From Bacteroidales bacterium (lineage in GTDB: Bacteria; Bacteroidota; Bacteroidia; Bacteroidales; P3): 64,000 bases of DNA. The stretch's first letter is position 1, and each line of letters opens with the position of its first letter. Under the pieces are notes generated by a model, which had not been told where the DNA came from, ran no database searches, and saw only the letters and a program-made list of their open reading frames with translations. The stretch is taken from positions 1-64,000 of the forward strand of contig JAEEHQ010000084.1 of the NCBI GenBank assembly GCA_016280915.1, in the 5' to 3' direction. The position numbers and the translations under genes are program-made. This document shows positions 26,679 through 35,003 of this stretch, one piece after another.

Positions 26679-27980
26679 ATGGAAGAACAACTTCGCAAGC
26701 AGATACAACAGTTAATACGCAATGAAGTGGTGCTGGCAACGGGCTGTACCGAGCCCGGTGCCGTGGCACTATGTGTTACCAAGGCAAGGGAGACTCTGGG
26801 ACGAGAACCAGAACATATCAAATTGCTCCTGAGCAAGAATGTTTATAAGAATGCCATGGGTGTCGGTATTCCTGGCACCGGAATGATAGGTCTTCCCATT
26901 GCCGTGGCTATTGCTGTGGTGGCAGGTGACTCCAACCGTCAGCTGGAGGTTCTTACCGTTCCTACACAAGATGTTGAGGCGGCAAAGAAATGGCTGGCTA
27001 ACAATGCCTCACAGATTGAGATAGCTGTTAAAGATGAATGCGACAAGCTCTATATTGAATGTGTGTGCACGTCAGGGGAGGATAAATCCATTGCCATCAT
27101 CAGCCACAGACACACCAATTTTGTGTTCGTTGCTCACAATGATGAGGTGTTGTTGAGTAATACGGCTGTGAATGTGTTGCAACAGGAGTTGCAAGCCCGG
27201 ACGGGGGAGGAGGAATCTCCTTTAGGTAATCTGAAACTCACTGCCCGCATGGTATACGATTATGCCACGACCACTCCCTTGGATGAGTTGGAATTTATCT
27301 ATGACACGGTGAATATGAATGAGGCTGTGGCTGTAGAGGGGCTGAAAGGATATGGACTGCGTACGGGTAAGATACTGATGGAGAATGCCAATGGCGATTT
27401 GGTGCATACCGTGGTGGCCAGGACAGTTGCTGCTAGCGATGCGCGTATGGATGGTTGCACCCTCTCTGTTTATAGCAATAGCGGGAGTGGAAACCAAGGC
27501 ATCTGCTGTACATTGCCTGTCTACAACTATGGCAAGGAAAAAGGTTGCAGCCATGAACAGATAGTACGTGCTCTCATACTCAACCATCTGATGTCAATCT
27601 ATATTAAGAGTGGCATCGGTCGCCTGAGTGCTCTCTGTGGTATTGTCAACGCGAGCATTGGTGTCACCTGTGGAATAGTATATCTCCATGGTGGCAGTTT
27701 TGAGCAGATGTGCTATGCCATCAAGAACATGATTAACACATTAACGGGAATGATTTGCGACGGAGCCAAACCCAGCTGTGCACTGAAAATGAGCACGGGT
27801 TTGTACAGTGCCTTTGTGTGTGCCGAACTGGCCTATCATGACCATGTAGTCGATGCCACTGACGGACTGAGTGAGAAAGACGTTGACTGTTCCATACACA
27901 ACTTAGGCCGTTTAGGTCGCGATGGTATGGACGAGGTGGATGATACCATCCTGGACATCATGACGCATAAGAAAAATTAA
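26679..27980 (+). CDS. L-cysteine desulfidase / serine dehydratase-alpha family protein (UPF0597, CyuA-like)
   Basis: The 433-residue protein has the family hallmark ATGCTEPGAVA (Cys23) and GNQGICCTLPV (Cys276, Cys277), cysteines that hold an iron-sulfur cluster in this family, plus MICDGAKPSCALKMSTG near 360. Relatives degrade L-cysteine to pyruvate, ammonia and sulfide in anaerobes; some annotate as serine dehydratase alpha subunit. Substrate choice here is inferred. It is the only amino-acid catabolic gene nearby. Confidence 0.88.
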   Translation: MEEQLRKQIQQLIRNEVVLATGCTEPGAVALCVTKARETLGREPEHIKLLLSKNVYKNAMGVGIPGTGMIGLPIAVAIAVVAGDSNRQLEVLTVPTQDVEAAKKWLANNASQIEIAVKDECDKLYIECVCTSGEDKSIAIISHRHTNFVFVAHNDEVLLSNTAVNVLQQELQARTGEEESPLGNLKLTARMVYDYATTTPLDELEFIYDTVNMNEAVAVEGLKGYGLRTGKILMENANGDLVHTVVARTVAASDARMDGCTLSVYSNSGSGNQGICCTLPVYNYGKEKGCSHEQIVRALILNHLMSIYIKSGIGRLSALCGIVNASIGVTCGIVYLHGGSFEQMCYAIKNMINTLTGMICDGAKPSCALKMSTGLYSAFVCAELAYHDHVVDATDGLSEKDVDCSIHNLGRLGRDGMDEVDDTILDIMTHKKN

Positions 27981-28070
27981 TAGGCATTCCTTATTATTAT
28001 TGAAGTGCAAGGAACTATTGAATGTTAATAACTTTCTGGGGAGCACACTTATTCATTAAAAAATAATTGA

Positions 28071-28078
28071 TATTTTTG
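28071..28078 (+). promoter_or_regulatory. -7 box of the DUF3276-parA operon
   Basis: TATTTTTG fits TAnnTTTG and lies 26 bases before the DUF3276 ATG. Confidence 0.5.
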
Positions 28079-28104
28079 CAATCGGAAAAATAACGCTTTT
28101 AAAA

Positions 28105-28446
28105 ATGGAAAATAGAAAAGAAGAATTGTACTCGCAGGCTATCCCTGCTGGAAAGCGCCGCTACTTTTTCGACGTGAAGGAAACTCGTGGAGGTGACAAA
28201 TTTATCACTATTACTGAGAGCCGCCGTATTTTTGACAACAACACCGGTGAGTTCTACTATGACAAGAACAAGATTTTCCTCTATAAGGAAGACTTCGAGA
28301 AGTTCCAAAAAGGATTGGCTAATGCCTTCTCTTTCATCGAGACCGGCATAGAGCCTGAACCCGTTGTCGTTGAGAATGAGTACCGAGGCAACAACAGTGA
28401 TGAACTCCAACATATCGACATAGACGATATCGACCTTAAATTCTAA
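28105..28446 (+). CDS. DUF3276 / PUR-domain nucleic-acid-binding protein
   Basis: This 113-residue protein has the PUR-alpha-like repeat AGKRRYFFDVKETRGGDKFITITES followed by FYYDKNKIFLYKEDFEKFQ, as in DUF3276. Relatives bind single-stranded DNA or RNA and act as regulators in spirochetes. The C-terminal tail is acidic (DIDDIDLKF). It precedes parA by 11 bp and is probably co-transcribed with parAB. Confidence 0.92.
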   Translation: MENRKEELYSQAIPAGKRRYFFDVKETRGGDKFITITESRRIFDNNTGEFYYDKNKIFLYKEDFEKFQKGLANAFSFIETGIEPEPVVVENEYRGNNSDELQHIDIDDIDLKF

Positions 28447-28457
28447 TCTTATTTATT

Positions 28458-29231
28458 ATGGGTAAGATTATCTCTATCGCCAACCAAAAAGGTGGCGTGG
28501 GCAAAACCACTACGGCTGTCAATCTCAGTGCTGCACTGGCGGTGATGGAGTATAAGGTCCTTCTTGTCGACGCTGACCCACAGGCCAATGCCTCCTCGGG
28601 ACTCGGCATCAACACCGATGAGCTTGAAAAGAGTGCCTATGAGTGCTTTCTCGGGCAGGCCGACATCCACGATTGCATCGTACAGGCCGATGCACCCAAC
28701 CTCTCAGTCCTCCCAACCCGTATTGATTTGGTAGGTGCCGAGGTGGAGTTGGTTAATGAGAAGAACCGCGAATATTTCATCAGTCGTACCCTTGAAACCG
28801 TCAGAGACGAATTTGACTTCATCATTATAGACTGCAGTCCTTCGCTTGGCTTGATAACAGTCAATGCCCTCACGGCCAGCGATTCTGTCATCATCCCTAT
28901 CCAGAGTGAGTATTTTGCATTGGAAGGACTGGGCAAGCTGCTCAATACGGTGCGCATTGTCCAAACTCGCCTCAATCCCAAGCTGACAATTGAGGGATTG
29001 CTAATTACCATGTACGACTCCCGTCTGCGTTTGGCACGCCAGGTAGTGGAGGATGTGCGCTCTCATTTCAAACGCCTTGTATTCGACACCCTTATCTACC
29101 GTAATACTAAATTGGCCGAGGCTCCCAGCTATGGCAAGTCCATCATCATGTACGATGCCACCTGTTCCGGTGCAAATAACTACCTCAACCTCGCCAACGA
29201 AATCCTCAAACGTAACCAGCTTAAGCATTAA
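28458..29231 (+). CDS. parA: Chromosome-partitioning ATPase ParA (Soj)
   Basis: The 257-residue ATPase has the deviant Walker A KGGVGKTT at 11-18, VDADPQANASSGLG (36-49) and FIIIDCSPSLGLIT (Walker B). ParA binds non-specific DNA in its ATP form and moves ParB-parS complexes to segregate chromosome origins. parB follows after 3 bp. This pair lies near the origin in many bacteria, though none of the usual origin signals was identified here. Confidence 0.97.
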   Translation: MGKIISIANQKGGVGKTTTAVNLSAALAVMEYKVLLVDADPQANASSGLGINTDELEKSAYECFLGQADIHDCIVQADAPNLSVLPTRIDLVGAEVELVNEKNREYFISRTLETVRDEFDFIIIDCSPSLGLITVNALTASDSVIIPIQSEYFALEGLGKLLNTVRIVQTRLNPKLTIEGLLITMYDSRLRLARQVVEDVRSHFKRLVFDTLIYRNTKLAEAPSYGKSIIMYDATCSGANNYLNLANEILKRNQLKH

Positions 29232-29234
29232 TCA

Positions 29235-30113
29235 ATGGCAAAGAAACCCCTAACTCCTGGTCGCGGACTTGATGCTATCTTGGGCAATATCGACGTAAAC
29301 ACCCTGAACGGCAACGAGTCGGATGTTACAGCATCTATCAGTATGGTGGACATCAGCGACATAGAGACCAACCCATTTCAACCCCGCAAGGAATTTGACC
29401 AGACGGCTTTAGAAGAACTGGCCCAGTCTATTCGTGAGCAGGGTGTTATAACTCCCATCACCGTCCGTCACATGCCCGATGGCAAGTACCAGCTTATTGC
29501 TGGTGAACGCCGTTTCCGTGCCTCCCAGTTGGCTGGTCTTAAAGAACTTCCTGCCTATATACGCATCGCCACCGATGGTCAGATGATGGAGATGGCCTTG
29601 GTGGAAAATATTCAGCGTGAGAATCTCAACGCCATGGAGATTGCGCTCTCCTACAACGCCCTTATCGAGGAATGTCAGCTCACTCATGAACAGCTTAGTC
29701 AACGTGTGGGTAAAGACCGTTCCACTATTACCAACTACCTTCGTTTGCTCAATCTCCCGGCAGAGACCCAGCTGGCTCTTAGTTCGGGACAGATAAGCAT
29801 GGCCCATGCACGAGCCCTCATCAATGTTGAGGATACTGAACAGCATCTGTCCATATTGCACGATATTGTCAACCGACACCTCTCTGTCCACCAGACCGAG
29901 CAACTGGTCAAGGCCGGAAAGAATGAGAAAAAAACTCGTTCGACTGCGAAGGAAGAGCTGCCCTCTACCCATAGTGCCGCCCAGTCGCAGATGCGGCAGA
30001 TGCTCAGTTCCGATGTTGAAATCAAGCGTTCTCGCCGTGGCAAAGGTACATTGACAATTCATTTCAACAATGATGAGGATTTTGAGCGTATTATGAAACT
30101 GCTTCATCCCTAA
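29235..30113 (+). CDS. parB: Chromosome-partitioning protein ParB (Spo0J)
   Basis: The 292-residue protein contains the CTP-binding ParB N-domain (NPFQPRKEFD, LIAGERRFRASQLAG with the GERRxRA box), ENIQRENLNAMEIA, the helix-turn-helix region (LTHEQLSQRVGKDRSTITNYLRLLNLP) and a C-terminal dimer domain. It binds parS and spreads as a CTP-dependent clamp. No parS site was searched for base by base in the window. Confidence 0.97.
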   Translation: MAKKPLTPGRGLDAILGNIDVNTLNGNESDVTASISMVDISDIETNPFQPRKEFDQTALEELAQSIREQGVITPITVRHMPDGKYQLIAGERRFRASQLAGLKELPAYIRIATDGQMMEMALVENIQRENLNAMEIALSYNALIEECQLTHEQLSQRVGKDRSTITNYLRLLNLPAETQLALSSGQISMAHARALINVEDTEQHLSILHDIVNRHLSVHQTEQLVKAGKNEKKTRSTAKEELPSTHSAAQSQMRQMLSSDVEIKRSRRGKGTLTIHFNNDEDFERIMKLLHP

Positions 30114-30131
30114 GTCTAACAATAGCCTGCC

Positions 30132-30701
30132 GTGTTAAAACGTCTGTTAATACTGGGAATGTTGTTAAATGTCACCATGATGGTACAAGCACAGGACAAC
30201 AAGGAGTTGGTCTCCGTCAACCCCTCAGCAGTCACTACTGTTGCCAAAACCGACCACAATCCCACCAAGGCGCTCTTGCTCTCTATCATCCCTGGTGGAG
30301 GTCAAATCTACAACGGACAGGCTTGGAAAATACCCATCTTTTATGCAGGGCTCGGAACTGTTGGCTATTTTGCTTACAATTATTATAGCGATATGATGAT
30401 GTTTCGCAAAGAATATCTTCGTGTCGGACAAAACGGCACCTCTGAGTTACCTGGTTATGAAGGGCTTTCTGGTTATTATCTATATAATTACTATCAGTCA
30501 AGTAATAAAAATTTCCAACTTTTTACTATTATCACGGTGGCGGTCTACGGCCTTAATCTGCTGGATGCCTATGTATTCGGGCATCTTTATGATTTTAATG
30601 TCAGTGATGACCTCACTATGCATATCTCCCCATCTGTAGCTCCCGATTTTAGCAGCAGGATGGGTTTCGCACCCTCAGTTAATCTGTCATTTACTTTTTG
30701 A
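30132..30701 (+). CDS. DUF5683-domain membrane protein
   Basis: The 189-residue protein starts at a GTG and opens with a signal-like segment (MLKRLLILGMLLNVTMMVQAQ). The core NPTKALLLSIIPGGGQIYNGQAWKIPIFYAGLGTVGY is the DUF5683 pattern with two to three membrane segments. It follows parB by 18 bp, an order also seen in other Bacteroidales as far as I recall. The function is unknown. Confidence 0.85.
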   Translation: MLKRLLILGMLLNVTMMVQAQDNKELVSVNPSAVTTVAKTDHNPTKALLLSIIPGGGQIYNGQAWKIPIFYAGLGTVGYFAYNYYSDMMMFRKEYLRVGQNGTSELPGYEGLSGYYLYNYYQSSNKNFQLFTIITVAVYGLNLLDAYVFGHLYDFNVSDDLTMHISPSVAPDFSSRMGFAPSVNLSFTF

Positions 30702-30723
30702 AAATAAATAAACACAACAAACA

Positions 30724-31440
30724 ATGATGAACCCTATCTTAATGATTCAAGACGGTATGTCTGACATGCAGACTTCCGTAGACACAATGGCTGCAGCTGG
30801 AACTGCTGAAACCGCTCGTATTTCCCTTTGGGACATGGCACTCAATGGTGGTTGGATTATGCTGGTGTTGCTGGTCATGCTGGCACTTGCTATCTATATT
30901 GCTGTGGAACGCTATCTGGCTCTTCGTCAGGCGGTCAATGAGTCAGAGGACGACCTCTTCATGAACAACATTCGCGAGTATATCCATAAAGGAGATGTCG
31001 ACGGAGCCCGTGCCCTTTCTAAGCAAACCAATAGTCCCTTGGCCCGCATGATTGACAAAGGACTATCCCGCTTGGGCCGTCCCCTCAGCGACATCCAGGC
31101 CGCTATTGAAAATGAAGGCAAACTTGAGGTCGCCCGTCTCGAAAAACGAGTCTCGTTGGTAGCCACCGTGGCTTCCCTTGGCCCCATGATTGGTTTCCTT
31201 GGCACCGTCACCGGTATGGTCACCTGTTTCCAAGATATGGCCCATGCAGGTAATAATATCGAAATCAACACCCTTGCCACGGGTATGTACCAAGCCATGG
31301 TCACCACCATCGGCGGTCTTATCGTTGGCATCATTTGCTATTTCTTGTACAATGTCTTGGTCACCCGTATCAACAAGGTGGTTCTTGACATTGAGGTTCG
31401 CGCCTCTGAGTTCATGGATTTGCTCCATGAACCTGCATAA
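30724..31440 (+). CDS. exbB: MotA/TolQ/ExbB proton-channel protein
   Basis: The 238-residue protein has three membrane segments (about 38-61, 140-165 and 185-210) and the ExbB/TolQ signature LVATVASLGPMIGFLGTVTGMV and ATGMYQAMVTTIGGLIVGII. With ExbD it forms the inner-membrane motor that uses the proton gradient to energise TonB. The genes for ExbD and a TonB-type protein follow directly. Confidence 0.93.
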   Translation: MMNPILMIQDGMSDMQTSVDTMAAAGTAETARISLWDMALNGGWIMLVLLVMLALAIYIAVERYLALRQAVNESEDDLFMNNIREYIHKGDVDGARALSKQTNSPLARMIDKGLSRLGRPLSDIQAAIENEGKLEVARLEKRVSLVATVASLGPMIGFLGTVTGMVTCFQDMAHAGNNIEINTLATGMYQAMVTTIGGLIVGIICYFLYNVLVTRINKVVLDIEVRASEFMDLLHEPA

Positions 31441-31494
31441 AAATAGAGAAGAGCCTTAAGCTTAGTTGATTATTATTCTAACAAGTACACAACA

Positions 31495-31905
31495 ATGATT
31501 GAGACAAGAAATAGAATAAACATCGAGAGCAACAACTCCACTATGTCAGACTTGGTGTTCCTGCTGTTGGTCTTCTTCATGATGACTTCAACCCTCATCA
31601 GTCCAAATGCTGTCAAGCTGCTCCTCCCTGAAAGTGGTAGCAAAACCATGGCAAAGCAGACTGTAACGGTTTATATTGATGAGAACTACAACTTTCAGGT
31701 AGGGGACAACGCCACAGACATAGAGGGATTGCAGCCACTTATTGCTGCCGGAATAGGCAGCGAGGCAGATGCCAGCGTGGTACTGCGCGCCGATAAGACC
31801 GTTCCCGTGCAGTATGTGGTCAACGTCATTGATGCCGTTAATGCCATCAACGACCAAACAGGATCTAAGCACAAGGTCATTTTGGCCACCTCGCCCAAAA
31901 AGTAG
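31495..31905 (+). CDS. exbD: ExbD/TolR biopolymer transport protein
   Basis: The 136-residue protein has a short cytoplasmic N-terminus (IESNNSTMSDLVFLLLVFFMM, containing the membrane Asp of the proton path), one membrane segment and a periplasmic domain. It is the partner of the ExbB-type protein upstream (54 bp). Confidence 0.93.
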   Translation: MIETRNRINIESNNSTMSDLVFLLLVFFMMTSTLISPNAVKLLLPESGSKTMAKQTVTVYIDENYNFQVGDNATDIEGLQPLIAAGIGSEADASVVLRADKTVPVQYVVNVIDAVNAINDQTGSKHKVILATSPKK

Positions 31906-32008
31906 TGATGCTGTTTTTGGAGGTATTTGATTGTTCATACAATTTTTTTCCACTTTTGTAGTTACTAATTATATACTTCACATACAAACCTCTGGAAACA
32001 AAATTTGA

Positions 32009-32791
32009 ATGACTATGTTAGACCAAGAACGTAAAAACAAAATCATATCAGCCGGAACGACAGCTTTGGTGCTAGGACTCATCTTGATAATCTGCTTGGC
32101 ATTCGGCTATGACCCACCAGATCCACCTATCCCTGAGGAGGGCGTAGAGGTCAACTTAGGCAACAGCGATTTCGGTTCAGGCAACAACCCTGAACCCAGC
32201 CCAAGCCCAGCTTCCAGTGCACCTCGTCCGAGTGCTGCCACTGAGCAAATCAGCACACAGAAAACGGAGGCCACTGTCCCTATGTATAGCTCCGACAATC
32301 CTGCTAAGGCCAAGACTGTGAATGAAACACCTACCACCACCCAACCCGAACCGCCAAAAGAGCCCGAAATTAACACCAAAGCCCTTTTCAATAAAAGCAA
32401 CAGGGCTACAGGCAGTAAGAATGGTGGCAGTGAGGGCATTACTAACGGCTCCGGCAACCAAGGCAAGGCGGGCGGAGACCCTAATAGCAATCGCTATGAC
32501 GGCAATCCTGGTAAAGGTGGAACAGGTTTTAGTCTAAGCGGACGTTCTGCAAAGGCACTGCCTTCTCCTCAAGGTGGCACCAATAAACAAGGCAAAGTGG
32601 TTGTGAAGATATGGGTTGACCGTGCAGGAAATGTGACACAAGTTTCTGCTCCTGAAAAAGGTTCGACCCTCACTGATGCAGGCTATGTCAATCAAGCCAA
32701 GGCAGCAGCTCGAAAAGCCAAGTTCAGTGCCAAAGAGGATGCGCCCGAAGTGCAGACAGGAACTATCACCTACGACTTTAGAACAAACTAA
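32009..32791 (+). CDS. TonB-like energy transducer
   Basis: The 260-residue protein has a single N-terminal membrane anchor (about 14-32), a long Pro, Ser, Asn and Gly-rich periplasmic spacer (residues 35-180) and a C-terminal TonB-type domain (KVVVKIWVDRAGNVTQV). It would couple the ExbBD motor to outer-membrane receptors. No TonB-dependent receptor lies in the window, so its client is elsewhere. The spacer is low in complexity and likely extended. Confidence 0.85.
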   Translation: MTMLDQERKNKIISAGTTALVLGLILIICLAFGYDPPDPPIPEEGVEVNLGNSDFGSGNNPEPSPSPASSAPRPSAATEQISTQKTEATVPMYSSDNPAKAKTVNETPTTTQPEPPKEPEINTKALFNKSNRATGSKNGGSEGITNGSGNQGKAGGDPNSNRYDGNPGKGGTGFSLSGRSAKALPSPQGGTNKQGKVVVKIWVDRAGNVTQVSAPEKGSTLTDAGYVNQAKAAARKAKFSAKEDAPEVQTGTITYDFRTN

Positions 32792-32816
32792 TTGATAAAC
32801 AATTAACAATAACTAC

Positions 32817-33191
32817 TTGGAATCTGTCCGCATAGATAAATATTTATGGGCTGTGCGTCTATATAAGACGCGCAGCCTTGCTACTGATGCTTGTCGCACT
32901 GGCCATATTAGGATGAACGGCCAGCCCCTTAAGCCGTCACATGAAATCAAGGTTGGAGAAGTCTATGAGGTGGCTATTGAGCAGTTACACAAGGTAATTG
33001 AGGTAAAAGAACTATTGGGCAATAGGGTAGGGGCCAAGTTGGTTGAGAACTATATGATTGACCGCACCCCACAGGAAGAATACGACCGCATCCAATTCAT
33101 TAGAGAGTACTCCTTCGAGAAACGCGACCGTGGTGCCGGTCGACCTACCAAGCGCGACCGCCGTGAAATAGAAGACTTTAAATACAAATAA
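32817..33191 (+). CDS. hslR: S4-domain RNA-binding heat-shock protein (Hsp15-like)
   Basis: The 124-residue protein begins at a TTG and has an N-terminal S4 domain (RIDKYLWAVRLYKTRSLATDACRTGHIRMNG) with a basic C-terminal tail (EKRDRGAGRPTKRDRREIEDF). Hsp15 binds stalled 50S subunits carrying nascent chains. No ATG start exists in frame near the domain; the TTG matches the usual MExVRIDKYLW beginning. Confidence 0.92.
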   Translation: MESVRIDKYLWAVRLYKTRSLATDACRTGHIRMNGQPLKPSHEIKVGEVYEVAIEQLHKVIEVKELLGNRVGAKLVENYMIDRTPQEEYDRIQFIREYSFEKRDRGAGRPTKRDRREIEDFKYK

Positions 33192-33351
33192 TATTACCCT
33201 CTTTTTCAACGTTATCAACTATAAACTATTAACTATCAACTATAAACTATTTTATGGCCTCTACGGCTATTCTGTAAGGAAGTGCACAAAAATATTAACC
33301 CAGTGATTGCAATAAAAAAAGCAAAAGCAATACATAATAATAGTTTCGGCA

Positions 33352-33891
33352 ATGAATGAAGAAGCGGTCATAAGTGACATACTGGCTGGAAACGTCAACC
33401 GATACGAAGAGATTGTTCGAGAGTATCAAGACATTGTTGCCAACCTATGCTTTAAAATTGGCGGGCCAAGAATTGATGTCCAAGAAATGACTCAGCAGGT
33501 TTTTGTTGAACTTTATTCTGCTTTGCCTCGTTTTAAGTTCCAGTCGAAACTGAGTACTTTTATATATCGCCTCACCGTTAATGTGGTTTGTAAGGAAATC
33601 AAACACAACTCGCGTTGGCTGACCTCTCAGGACGACCCCAATACGCCTGAGGTGGCGTCCGATGACAATAATGTCGAACAAGCCATCGTTCAGGACGAAC
33701 GCTACAGAACGCTATATGCTGCCATCGGTCGTCTGCATACCGAACAACGTACTGCTCTGGTGCTATACACATTCAATGATTTCTCTTACAACGATATCGC
33801 CGACGTGATGCAATGCACTGTGGCAAAGGTAGAATCCTTAATCTTCCGTGCTCGAAAAAACTTGAAGAAGATGCTATCTAATGAGGTATAA
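33352..33891 (+). CDS. ECF-type sigma-70 factor
   Basis: The 179-residue protein has region 2 (YEEIVREYQDIVANLCFKIGG, FVELYSALPRFKFQSKLSTFIYRL) and region 4 (LHTEQRTALVLYTFNDFSYNDIADVMQCTVAKVESLIFRARKNLKK), without region 3, so it is an extracytoplasmic-function sigma factor. The next two genes encode a single-pass membrane protein and a Spy-like periplasmic protein, suggesting envelope-stress control. The trigger is unknown. Confidence 0.94.
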   Translation: MNEEAVISDILAGNVNRYEEIVREYQDIVANLCFKIGGPRIDVQEMTQQVFVELYSALPRFKFQSKLSTFIYRLTVNVVCKEIKHNSRWLTSQDDPNTPEVASDDNNVEQAIVQDERYRTLYAAIGRLHTEQRTALVLYTFNDFSYNDIADVMQCTVAKVESLIFRARKNLKKMLSNEV

Positions 33892-33931
33892 ATAATTGTA
33901 ACAACAGAAACTGAAATGCTTTATATAATAA

Positions 33932-34267
33932 ATGATTATGACTGACGATTTATTGATACAACAGCTCCGTGAGCTTAGATATCCCGGCAGGGTAGATGTG
34001 ACTGAGGCTGTCATGGCTGATGTACGCAAGAGGCCGTTGCTGGTTTCTGAGTCAGCCAAGCCCAAATGGAGCATTAAGAGAATTTCTGCTGTTGCAGCTG
34101 TCCTGGCTATTTTGCTAGTAAGCATTAATTTCGTTACTATTTTCACGCGTAGTTACGATTCCGCCCAACTGGCTACAGATATTGCCAGTGTCTATGACTT
34201 CCATGCCGATTATGCCAGCAATAGCAGCTACTATGAATCCTATCTTGTCGATGCCTTGTTAAACTAA
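33932..34267 (+). CDS. Single-pass membrane protein, possible anti-sigma partner
   Basis: The protein of 109-111 residues has a soluble N-terminus (TDDLLIQQLRELRYPGRVDVTEAVMADVRKRP), one membrane segment (about 52-71) and a short periplasmic end. No zinc-binding anti-sigma motif is visible. Position 40 bases after the sigma gene and before a Spy-like gene makes an anti-sigma role plausible but unproven. The ATG at 33938 is an alternative start. Confidence 0.75.
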   Translation: MIMTDDLLIQQLRELRYPGRVDVTEAVMADVRKRPLLVSESAKPKWSIKRISAVAAVLAILLVSINFVTIFTRSYDSAQLATDIASVYDFHADYASNSSYYESYLVDALLN

Positions 34268-34299
34268 TACTCAAGCCCAATCACATTAGAATAATTCTT

Positions 34300-34794
34300 A
34301 TGAAACGTACAATAGCAATAGTTCTTACCCTCCTTTTCTCCATGACGCTATTTGCGCAGTCGGCAAAACCGTTCCGTGGCCCTATGTCCAAGGACGACCC
34401 TCCAAAAGTAGAGAAGATGGTGAGCAACCTCACCGCTATGCAAAAGAAACGGATTGAGTCCATTACCGAAAAATCCAAAAAGGAGGTTTCGAAACTGAAG
34501 AATGAGCTTGAGTCTGTCCGAACTCAAATATGCGGACTTCATGCCAAGGAAGGAGATCAGTCTGCTACTCTCTTCCCCCTCTTCGATCGTGAGAGTGAGC
34601 TTATGGCCGAGATTTCAAAAGAAATGTACCGTTGCCGTCTACAAATCGATGAAGTTCTAACTCCTGAGCAGCTCAAAGAGTTCCGCAACTCCTTAGAAGC
34701 CGAACGGAAAAAGCAAATAAAAAACAAACAACCACGAATGCGCCTAGATGAAAAACACAAAATAAGCGTCAAGAACAATACAGAAAAGGAATAG
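34300..34794 (+). CDS. Spy/CpxP-like periplasmic protein (LTxxQ type)
   Basis: The 164-residue protein has a signal peptide (1-19), then helical, charged sequence with two motifs of the LTxxQ kind: LTAMQKKRIESI near 44 and LTPEQLKEF near 127. Spy-like proteins act as periplasmic chaperones or metal sensors. A short, highly basic C-terminal tail follows. It is the third gene of the sigma operon, followed by a terminator. Confidence 0.82.
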   Translation: MKRTIAIVLTLLFSMTLFAQSAKPFRGPMSKDDPPKVEKMVSNLTAMQKKRIESITEKSKKEVSKLKNELESVRTQICGLHAKEGDQSATLFPLFDRESELMAEISKEMYRCRLQIDEVLTPEQLKEFRNSLEAERKKQIKNKQPRMRLDEKHKISVKNNTEKE

Positions 34795-34828
34795 TTTTTT
34801 CCTGGTTTTGACCTTTTTAGTTGGTTGC

Positions 34829-34860
34829 AAAAGGCTGTCGTGCGGCAGTCTTTTGTTGTG
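34829..34860 (+). terminator. Terminator of the sigma-factor operon
   Basis: AAAAGGCTG and the imperfect complement CGGCAGTCTTTT form a stem with a G-U pair and trailing T residues, 35 bases past the stop. Confidence 0.6.
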
Positions 34861-34936
34861 ATATACCGTCTGTTGGTCATAAAAGTAGGCATAATGACCG
34901 ATTTGGGTAAAAGTAGGATTCACAAATTATGTTCCA

Positions 34937-34971
34937 ATAAAAAAGCTGCTCCATCAGGGAGCAGCTTTTTT
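34937..34971 (-). terminator. Terminator of the Nfn-like gene
   Basis: AAAAAGCTGCTCC and GGGAGCAGCTTTTTT form a strong stem with a four-base loop and a T run on both strands, located 33 bases beyond the minus-strand stop codon. It may also serve the plus-strand operon. Confidence 0.85.
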
Positions 34972-35003
34972 GTTATGTAAGAAATGAGTTATTTCTACTC
35001 GGT

